From contig JAISPN010000244.1 of the NCBI GenBank assembly GCA_031274845.1, positions 1-5,242 on the forward strand: a stretch of 5,242 bases of DNA. The letters run 5' to 3'. The DNA is from Acidobacteriaceae bacterium (GTDB lineage: Bacteria > Acidobacteriota > Vicinamibacteria > Vicinamibacterales > CAVVIG01). The translations under genes were made by a program, and so were the position numbers. This document shows positions 1 to 5,242 of this stretch, one piece after another (positions within the stretch are counted from its first letter, which is position 1; every line of letters begins with the position of its first letter). A model generated the notes under the pieces. The model saw nothing but the letters and a program-made list of their open reading frames with translations, was not told where the DNA came from and ran no database searches.

Positions 1-179
1 GCCACGATGACTTTCGTCGTGTTCGAGACGTAGAGACGGTGCGCCGCCTGGTCCGCGACGAGATAATCCCAGCCCCCCGCGCCGCCGACCGGAATCTCCT
101 TGAGGATTTTGTAGTTCGGATCGGCCGCGGAGAGCACGCTCGTGCCGAGCAGCAGCATGACGACGAGTAGTTTGCGCAT
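1..179 (-). CDS. Exported YncE-like beta-propeller protein, 5' end only (C-terminus beyond the window)
   Basis: Fifty-nine complete codons are visible from the ATG at 179; the frame stays open to the window edge, so the gene is truncated by the window and not broken. Residues 1-19 form a classic signal peptide: a positive n-region (MRK), a hydrophobic core (residues 4-16) and a small-residue end (LSAA) before DPNY, so the protein is probably exported to the periplasm. The mature start contains PVGGAGGWDYLVAD (30-43) followed by RLYVSNTTKVIV (48-59). This is the opening blade wording I associate with YncE-family and YVTN-type beta-propellers (GGWDYL, then a Leu-Tyr-Val-Ser strand). Family members are repeat proteins with no agreed enzymatic activity. 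It starts 11 bases after the permease stop, so it is very likely co-transcribed with the pump. Codon 8 is also ATG, but the first ATG has the ribosome binding site and supplies the basic n-region. The family call rests on one blade only. Confidence 0.75.
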   Translation of the reverse strand, partial: MRKLLVVMLLLGTSVLSAADPNYKILKEIPVGGAGGWDYLVADQAAHRLYVSNTTKVIV

Positions 180-182
180 GTG

Positions 183-190
183 TCCTTTCC
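183..190 (-). promoter_or_regulatory. Ribosome binding site of the beta-propeller gene
   Basis: Read on the minus strand, the 11-base gap between the permease stop and the next ATG contains GGAAAGGA and then CAC before the ATG at 179. The purine-rich stretch gives two possible Shine-Dalgarno cores, GGAA about 7 bases and AAGGA about 3 bases from the start. It supports the ATG at 179 over the in-frame ATG seven codons later. Nothing else fits in this gap, so no promoter or terminator separates the two genes. Confidence 0.6.
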
Positions 191-3100
191 TTAACGCCGC
201 TTGATGGCGGCATACAACCCGGGAATAGCGAGAAGCGTGACCGGTGTCGACAGCACCAGCCCGCCGACGACGGCCAAGGCCAGCGGTTTTTGAAGTTCCG
301 CGCCGGCGCCAAGGCCCAACGCCAGCGGTAGCAGGCCAAACAACGTGCAGAAGGTGGTCATCAGAATCGGACGGAGACGAATGCGTCCGGCGTGCGCGAT
401 GGCGCTCTCGAACGGTTCGCCGTTCTCGTACAGCTTCTCGGAGAAATCAAGCAGCATGATGCCGTTCTTGACGACGAGACCGACGAGCAGAATCAGCCCC
501 ATCGCTGACGAGATATTCAGGTCGGTATCGGTGATCCAGAGCAGCAGGAACGCGCCGCTCAGCGAGAGTGGCGCCGCGAGGAGGATGAGCAACGCCGGCA
601 GCCACGCGCGGAACTGCGTCAGCAGGATGATGAACACGAGGATGACGGCCAGACCGAACACCAGCATCAGTTCGCGGAACGCCTGACTCTGTGCTTGATA
701 CTGTCCGCCGATTTCATAGGTGTAGCCGATCGGCAGCTTCAGGTCGTTCAGCTTGGCGCGGATGTCGGTGACGGCGCTGCCAAGATCGCGTCCTTCCAGC
801 CGGCCGCTGACGACCGCCATCGGACGAAGGTTCTCGCGTCGCAATTCGCCCTGACCGTTGGCGCGGGTCATGGTGGCAACCTTGGACACCGGCAACGGCT
901 TGCCGTCGCCCGTGCGCAAGAGCGTGTGCTCGAGATTATCGGGATTGAATCGGAACGAGTCCGGCAGGCGGACACGCACCGGAATCGTGCGATCCGGCAT
1001 ACGGAGATCGGTCGCCACTTCACCCAGCCAGTTGCCGGCCATCTGGTCGGCCACCTGCTGCACGGTGAGCCCGTAGCGTTCCGCCGCCTGCGGGTCGACG
1101 TTCCAGGTGACTTCGGGATTGCCTTCCTGCGGTCCCACGACGTCAACGACGCCGGGGAGGCTGCCCAGCATCTCCGCGACCGGAGCGGCCAGCGCGGCGA
1201 GACGATCGGGGTCGTCGCCGAAAATCTTCACCTCGATCGGTTCGGGATCGCCTTGCAGGTCGCCCAGCATGTCTTGCAGGAGCTGGACGAATTCCATGTC
1301 GACGAGCGGCGCCGCTTCGTGCGCGCGATCGCGGACATCGCTGATGATCTCCTCGGCGGAGCGGTCGCGCTGATTGCGAGGCTTGAGACGCACCAGGATG
1401 TCGCCTCGATTGAGCGCGGTGGCGAAGAGCCCTAATTCCGATCCCGTGCGTCGAGAGTAGGCCGCCACTTCCGGCGTTTCGGCGAGCACCTGCTCAATTG
1501 CTTTCGCTTGACGGTCGGTTTCGTCGAGCGCGCTGCCTGCTGGCGTCAGGTAGTCGAGAACGAATCCCCCTTCGTCCGCCGCGGGGAAGAAGCCGGTGCC
1601 GACCTGATAGAACAGTCCGGCGGTGAGCACCGCCAGCACGACGGAGAACGCAATCGCGACGAATGGATGTCCGACGATGCCCTGAAGCAGACGGCCGTAG
1701 ACGCGATCCACCCAGCCGTGTGTTTCCTCTGCCGGCCGATGAGAGGTGGCCGCCCACTGCGCCATCAGCGGGACGACGGTGACCGACAGCGCCAGTGAGA
1801 TCAGCACGGCGACGGACAGGCTCATCGACAGCGCGCGAAAGAACTGGCCGGGTACGCCAGACAGCAGTCCGAGCGGCGCAAAGACGACGACCGTCGTCAG
1901 CGTCGAGCTGACGAGCGGCGTCATCAGTTGCTGCACCGCGTCAGCGACGCTCGCGCCCTCTTCGCTCGTGCGCCGATGGATGTTTTCGACGACCACTACC
2001 GCATCGTCGATGACGAGACCGATGGCAACCGCCAGCCCGCCGAGCGACATGAGGTTGATGGTGCCGCCAAAGAGCCACAGGAACACAAACGTCGGGATGA
2101 TGGCCATTGGCAGCGTGACCGCGGCAATCGACGTCAGGCGCCAGTCGCGCAGGAACACGAGCAGCACGACGATGGCGAGGAAACCGCCGATCAGGATGGC
2201 ATCGCGGACGCTGGTGATCGATTCCTCGACGAACTCGGCCAGATCGTAGACGCGCGTCATCTTGATTCCTGCCGGCAACACGCCGGCCAGTCCCGTGAGG
2301 ACATCGTTCACGCCGGTCTTGAGCGAGAGGATGTTCGCGCCGATCTGCTGCGCGATCGTCATCACGACGGCGTCGCGTCCGTTGCCGGTGATGAGCATCG
2401 TCCGATCGGGCGCGCCGGGCGTGACCGTGCCGACATCGCTGATGCGGATCGTGGCGCCGTTCACGGTTTTAATCGGCGCCTGCGCGATCTCGTCGACGCT
2501 AGTCCAGAGCCCCGACGCCAGCGTCAGGTGTTGCAGCCCCGATTCCGAAAAGCGTCCCACCGGCTGCACCATGTTTTGCGACTTGAGCACGTCCGACACG
2601 TCAACCACCGTCAGGTTGGTGGCGGCCAGCTTCGCTGGGTCGAGCACGACCTGGATTTCGCGCGTGTCGCTCGCCTGGGCTTCGATGATGCCGGCGCCAG
2701 GCACGCGTGCGAGTTCAGGTTTGATCACAAAGTTGGCGTAGTCGTAGAGCTCGGGAACGGGCACCGTGCCGGTCAGATTCAGGATGAAGACCGGAAAGAC
2801 TTCTGGCGTCATCCGTTCGATCTGCATCTGGGTGTCCGGCGGAAGATCGCCCGTGATCTCCGCCACACGGTTTTGCACCGTCTGCAGCGCCACGATCATG
2901 TCGGTCGCGGCGTCGAACTGCGCCGAGATCTCGGAGGCGCCGCGGATGCTCTTCGAGCGGACTCGGCGTATCCCCGGCACCGCCATGATCGCTTGCTCGA
3001 TAGGCCGGCTGACGATGAGCGACATCGATTGCGGCGGCAGCGTGCCCGAGTGCGCGACGATCATGATGCGAGGGAACTGGAGCGGCGGGTAGATGCTGCT

Positions 3101-3199
3101 GGGCAACGCCCGCGCCGCCAGCACGCCACCCACCACCAGTGCGACAACGAGCAGTCCGACGGTGCGCGAGTACCGCAGCGCCGCACTCGCCACGTTCAT
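191..3199 (-). CDS. RND-family efflux permease, inner-membrane proton-driven pump (1002 aa)
   Basis: This is the energised inner-membrane subunit of a tripartite pump, expected to act as a trimer exchanging protons for substrate. The layout is the full RND plan: TM1 near 12-30, periplasmic porter and docking loop 31-332, TM2-TM6 within 334-482, TM7 near 512-531, second periplasmic loop 532-842, and TM8-TM12 within 844-997. The TM4 segment reads GLVIDDAVVVVENI, with D398 and D399 matching the AcrB aspartate pair. K911 in TM10 (VVKNGIMLLDF), and R941 and T948 (RLRPILMT) in TM11, complete the proton relay. That pattern is typical of the HAE1 drug or amphiphile branch. The second loop instead carries wording I link to CzcA-like pumps: VKIFGDD near 657-663, RREN at 787-790, GRDLGS at 803-808 and GGQY at 831-834. 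At 1002 aa it is slightly shorter than AcrB (about 1050). The start ATG overlaps the adaptor stop (ATGA), and a ribosome binding site sits 9 bases upstream. Substrate unknown; fold assignment very secure. Confidence 0.97.
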   Translation of the reverse strand: MNVASAALRYSRTVGLLVVALVVGGVLAARALPSSIYPPLQFPRIMIVAHSGTLPPQSMSLIVSRPIEQAIMAVPGIRRVRSKSIRGASEISAQFDAATDMIVALQTVQNRVAEITGDLPPDTQMQIERMTPEVFPVFILNLTGTVPVPELYDYANFVIKPELARVPGAGIIEAQASDTREIQVVLDPAKLAATNLTVVDVSDVLKSQNMVQPVGRFSESGLQHLTLASGLWTSVDEIAQAPIKTVNGATIRISDVGTVTPGAPDRTMLITGNGRDAVVMTIAQQIGANILSLKTGVNDVLTGLAGVLPAGIKMTRVYDLAEFVEESITSVRDAILIGGFLAIVVLLVFLRDWRLTSIAAVTLPMAIIPTFVFLWLFGGTINLMSLGGLAVAIGLVIDDAVVVVENIHRRTSEEGASVADAVQQLMTPLVSSTLTTVVVFAPLGLLSGVPGQFFRALSMSLSVAVLISLALSVTVVPLMAQWAATSHRPAEETHGWVDRVYGRLLQGIVGHPFVAIAFSVVLAVLTAGLFYQVGTGFFPAADEGGFVLDYLTPAGSALDETDRQAKAIEQVLAETPEVAAYSRRTGSELGLFATALNRGDILVRLKPRNQRDRSAEEIISDVRDRAHEAAPLVDMEFVQLLQDMLGDLQGDPEPIEVKIFGDDPDRLAALAAPVAEMLGSLPGVVDVVGPQEGNPEVTWNVDPQAAERYGLTVQQVADQMAGNWLGEVATDLRMPDRTIPVRVRLPDSFRFNPDNLEHTLLRTGDGKPLPVSKVATMTRANGQGELRRENLRPMAVVSGRLEGRDLGSAVTDIRAKLNDLKLPIGYTYEIGGQYQAQSQAFRELMLVFGLAVILVFIILLTQFRAWLPALLILLAAPLSLSGAFLLLWITDTDLNISSAMGLILLVGLVVKNGIMLLDFSEKLYENGEPFESAIAHAGRIRLRPILMTTFCTLFGLLPLALGLGAGAELQKPLALAVVGGLVLSTPVTLLAIPGLYAAIKRR

Positions 3200-4386
3200 C
3201 GTGCGCCGTCCTTCTCTGCGGCTGGCGTGCTCTTCGCGTCCTTGTCTTTGTCGTCTTTCTCGTCCTTGTCGTCCTTCTTGTCTTTGTCCTCGTCTTTGTC
3301 TTTCGGGGCGTCGGTGACAGGCGCTTCGTCTGGCAGACCGGCGTGGCCGTCCACGATCACCGTGTCGCCCGCATTGATCCCGTCCACGATTTCGACATGG
3401 GTGCCATCGGCAATGCCGATGTGCACGGGACGCCGGTGCGCCTTGTCGTCGCTGACGACGAAGACGGCGACGTCCTCTCCTTCGTGAACGACGGCGGCTG
3501 CGGGAACGACGACGACATTCCGATGTTCTTCCGCGTTGATCTCAATCTGGACCGGAGTCCCCACCGGGATGTTGACCGGCCGGGCGAACCCAAGCCGTAC
3601 CGGAACCGTGCCGGTCGCAGGATCGACAGCCGTCGGCTGAGACTTGATGGTGAGTTCAACATCGGGTGTCTCTGTGGGCGTATTCACCAGATGGGCCATC
3701 GCGCCCATGCGGATGCGAGTGGCATCGGGGAGCGGAATCGAGGCGGTCACTTCAAGACGCGCCAGATCGACGAGGCGGAGGACGGAATCGCTGGAGGCCG
3801 CTTCGACCAGATCGCCGGGGTTGTGCGTGCGCTGCGAGATGACGCCATCAAACGGGGCCTCGACGGTCGATCGATGTTCGACCGTGCGCGCGGCGTTCAG
3901 AGCGACGTTGGCTTGCGTGAGCGCGGCCTCGGCGTCCGCGACCGCACGGACGGTGTCCTCCACTTCTTTTCGCGCGGCGATCCCGCGGTCGAGCAGCCCT
4001 TGCGCGCGTGTTTGCGCCGCGCGGGCGTTTTGCAATCCGGCTTCGGCGCGTGTCACTTCGGCCGTCTGCTTTTGGACTTCTGCGGCCGAGGCAGGGATTT
4101 CGAACTGCACGAGCAGATCGCCCTGTTTCACGCGCTCACCGAAGGCGTGCGGGATGGCGATGATGCGCGCGGCGTCCGGCGCGACCACGATGAATTCGGC
4201 GCCGGGCGCCGGAGACACGATGCCGGTCGCGTGGACGACCGCGCGAATCGTGGCGCGTTCCGCGGTCGCGGTGGTGACCGTGACGGCGGTTGCTGTTTCG
4301 ATGTCGTCTGAGGCTTGCTCGCGGCAGGCACTGCCAGCGAGCAGACACAGACAGAGAGCCCCTTGAAGAGCGCGTGCACGGGTCAT
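3196..4386 (-). CDS. RND efflux periplasmic adaptor (membrane-fusion protein, HlyD/AcrA type, 396 aa)
   Basis: This adaptor bridges the permease and the outer-membrane duct. Residues 1-20 are a signal peptide; Cys21 in LLAGSAC makes a loose lipobox, so it is probably but not certainly a lipoprotein (the usual Leu at -3 is Gly). The first half of the lipoyl-like barrel-sandwich is about 55-98 (ERVKQGDLLVQFEIP at 84-98). An Ala/Glu/Arg-rich helical hairpin spans about 99-170. The second lipoyl half begins at TVEAPFDGVIS (174-184), with NPGDLVE and LRLVDLARLEV after it. A beta-barrel follows at about 210-285 and a membrane-proximal domain at about 288-350 (VVVVPAAAVV at 291-300). The tail 361-396 is disordered-looking and contains a 22-residue run of only Lys, Asp and Glu. 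I chose the ATG at 4386 because it gives a signal peptide, overlaps the upstream stop (ATGA) and has a GGAGC site; the open frame further upstream to 4767 is an out-of-frame reading of the upstream gene. No His- or Met-rich metal-binding N-terminus is visible. Confidence 0.95.
   Translation of the reverse strand: MTRARALQGALCLCLLAGSACREQASDDIETATAVTVTTATAERATIRAVVHATGIVSPAPGAEFIVVAPDAARIIAIPHAFGERVKQGDLLVQFEIPASAAEVQKQTAEVTRAEAGLQNARAAQTRAQGLLDRGIAARKEVEDTVRAVADAEAALTQANVALNAARTVEHRSTVEAPFDGVISQRTHNPGDLVEAASSDSVLRLVDLARLEVTASIPLPDATRIRMGAMAHLVNTPTETPDVELTIKSQPTAVDPATGTVPVRLGFARPVNIPVGTPVQIEINAEEHRNVVVVPAAAVVHEGEDVAVFVVSDDKAHRRPVHIGIADGTHVEIVDGINAGDTVIVDGHAGLPDEAPVTDAPKDKDEDKDKKDDKDEKDDKDKDAKSTPAAEKDGAR
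3209..3216 (-). promoter_or_regulatory. Ribosome binding site of the RND permease gene
   Basis: Minus-strand GAGAAGGA lies 9 bases before the permease ATG at 3199. It is embedded in the last codons of the adaptor (Glu391-Lys392-Asp393). With the ATGA stop/start overlap, this allows both direct initiation and translational coupling from the adaptor. Confidence 0.6.
3238..3303 (-). repeat. Low-complexity Asp/Lys codon tract in the adaptor tail
   Basis: Twenty-two consecutive codons (adaptor residues 362-383) are only GAC, AAA, AAG or GAG, encoding 11 Asp, 9 Lys and 2 Glu with a net charge near -4. On the plus strand this appears as an imperfect series of tctttgtc, tcgtcc and tcgtct units. Such irregular hexamer-like tracts can change length in frame by slippage; whether this one does cannot be seen from one sequence. 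The tract stays in frame and leads into the permease ribosome binding site. Confidence 0.85.
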
Positions 4387-5242
4387 GGGAGTGGAGCTCC
4401 GATCGCTTGCTCGAGATCGGCAAGCGCCATTTGGAGTTGCGCCATCGCATCGAGTGTGCGAAGACGGATATCTCGAGAGGCCTGCAGGGCCTGAAGTAAC
4501 GCCGCGATACCAGTTTGTCCGAGTTGATAGGAGTCTTGCGCGACCTGCTCGACCTGTTGCGCCTGCGGCAGGATGACGTCGCGATAGCGGACGTACGCCA
4601 GCCGTTCTGCTTCGGCGATTGCCGCGGCGGCTGTCACCTCGCCGGTGATGCGCGCGGCAGCGGCCTGACGCGCGGTCACCAACTGATCGAGTGTGGTCTG
4701 TTCGACGAGGACGCCCGCGGTGTGCGTGGTGAAGAGCGGCACCGTGATGCCGAGGCCCGCGCGCCATCCAAACGAGAAATCTGGCTGCGCATCGTGTGTC
4801 AGCGTGGCGGTGGGAGTTAGATCTGGTGTGCGCATCGCCTGCGCGAGCGTGATTCTGGCGCGCTGCTCGTCCATGCGCAGATCGAGCACGGCGAGCTCCG
4901 CGTTTTTCGTCCGGGCCAGATTGAGCGCCGCATCGAGCGACACCGGAGCGCCAGCCTCGAGCGCGGTGGACAGCGTTTGTACGGTGGCGAGCGGTTGTCC
5001 AAGCAGCGCATTGAGCCGCGTGCGTGCGGCGGTCAGCGTGCCTTCGGTGGTCGTGGCGTCATTGTCTGAGGCGGCAAGCGCCAGCTCCGCCTGAAGGACT
5101 TCCAGGCGAGGGACGTCACCGGCAGTAAAGCGTGTCTCTGCGGTGTCGCGGACACGGACCGACAGGTCGCGCAGTTCGCGGAAGACGGCGAGTTGCGCAT
5201 CGGCGGCGAGGACGTCGTAGTAGGCGCGGCGCACATCGTTCC
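4383..5242 (-). CDS. TolC-family outer-membrane efflux protein, C-terminal part (5' end beyond the window)
   Basis: This is the outer-membrane exit duct of the pump. About 285 residues are visible, roughly the last two thirds of a usual 420-480 aa protein. The frame is open to the right edge (codons for Asn-Asp precede the GTG at 5234), so that GTG is an internal Val and not a start. Visible-residue numbering runs from the Asn. The first-repeat helices include VRRAYYDVLAADAQLAV (3-19) and RFTAGDVPRLEVLQAELALA (37-56), the typical end of an outer-membrane-efflux-protein repeat. The second repeat begins at about 101 (SLDAALNLARTKNAEL). A membrane-strand region with GWRAGLGITVPLF follows at about 158-170. 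The last coiled-coil pair ends with SYQLGQTGIAALLQALQASR (237-256). The two Gly-containing helix-turn motifs (FTAG..., YQLG...) mark the internal duplication of this family. It stops at TGA 4385-4383, overlapping the adaptor ATG by 4 bases, so the two are translationally coupled. CzcC/CusC-like versus TolC-like subtype cannot be settled without the N-terminus. Confidence 0.94.
   Translation of the reverse strand, partial: NDVRRAYYDVLAADAQLAVFRELRDLSVRVRDTAETRFTAGDVPRLEVLQAELALAASDNDATTTEGTLTAARTRLNALLGQPLATVQTLSTALEAGAPVSLDAALNLARTKNAELAVLDLRMDEQRARITLAQAMRTPDLTPTATLTHDAQPDFSFGWRAGLGITVPLFTTHTAGVLVEQTTLDQLVTARQAAAARITGEVTAAAAIAEAERLAYVRYRDVILPQAQQVEQVAQDSYQLGQTGIAALLQALQASRDIRLRTLDAMAQLQMALADLEQAIGAPLP
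4396..4400 (-). promoter_or_regulatory. Probable ribosome binding site of the adaptor gene
   Basis: Minus-strand GGAGC lies inside the end of the outer-membrane gene, 9 to 10 bases before the adaptor ATG at 4386. The match is moderate. Because the two genes overlap as ATGA, re-initiation by ribosomes finishing the upstream gene may contribute as much as this site. Confidence 0.45.

Noticed and set aside
180..190. Possible terminator or promoter between the permease and propeller genes
   Set aside because: Eleven bases are too short for a hairpin terminator, and the content is fully accounted for by a ribosome binding site.
1928..3487. Plus-strand open frame of 519 codons opposite the permease and adaptor
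   Set aside because: It runs antisense to two securely identified genes, its translation is Arg/His/Asp-rich with no recognisable domain, and long antisense frames are expected in high-GC coding DNA.
3863..3885. Inverted repeat with 8-base arms (acggtcga / tcgaccgt) and a 7-base loop
   Set aside because: It lies in the middle of the adaptor coding sequence, where two nearby Thr-Val-Glu triplets use related codons. There is no U-tract and no gene boundary, so a terminator or operator role is unsupported.
3139..4311. Plus-strand open frame of 390 codons opposite the adaptor
   Set aside because: Same reason: the minus-strand adaptor explains the sequence fully. The Val/Leu/Phe-rich run near its start is only the antisense reading of the Lys/Asp tract, not a real membrane helix.
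4387..4767. N-terminal extension of the adaptor frame upstream of 4386
   Set aside because: It overlaps the outer-membrane gene in another frame, encodes Arg/Gly/Thr-rich sequence with no signal peptide, and the ATG at 4386 gives a proper export signal.
5232..5234. GTG as the start of the outer-membrane efflux gene
   Set aside because: The preceding in-frame codons are open to the window edge and the protein begins mid-helix of a TolC-type repeat, so the true start lies beyond the window.

Overview
The window is a single stretch of high-GC (about 60% by eye) diderm bacterial DNA. All four genes lie on the minus strand, so transcription runs from the right edge to the left edge. In transcription order they are: the 3' part of a TolC-family outer-membrane efflux protein (4383-5242, 5' end cut by the window); a periplasmic adaptor (membrane-fusion protein) of an RND pump (3196-4386); a full-length RND inner-membrane permease (191-3199); and the 5' end of a secreted YncE-like beta-propeller protein (1-179, cut by the window).

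Packing is very tight. The outer-membrane gene and the adaptor overlap by 4 bases (ATGA), as do the adaptor and the permease. Only 11 bases separate the permease stop from the beta-propeller start, and they hold that gene's ribosome binding site. There is no terminator, no promoter and no non-coding stretch above 11 bases. This indicates one polycistronic operon whose promoter and any regulator lie to the right of the window.

The first three genes encode a complete tripartite efflux system: a proton-driven RND pump, a periplasmic adaptor and an outer-membrane exit duct. The permease carries an AcrB-like proton relay (Asp-Asp in TM4, Lys in TM10, Arg and Thr in TM11), while much of its second periplasmic half reads like CzcA-type pumps. 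Its substrate therefore cannot be named from sequence alone. The fourth gene encodes an exported propeller protein of unknown role that appears to be co-expressed with the pump.

The source is probably an environmental high-GC Gram-negative. The protein wording and the efflux-YncE arrangement remind me of Acidobacteriota and similar soil phyla, but this is a recollection-based inference and not a demonstrated assignment. The most unusual visible detail is an uninterrupted block of 22 charged residues (only Lys, Asp and Glu) in the C-terminal tail of the adaptor. I see no mobile element, CRISPR array, RNA gene or defence system here. The window looks like a coherent efflux operon and not a radically new system.
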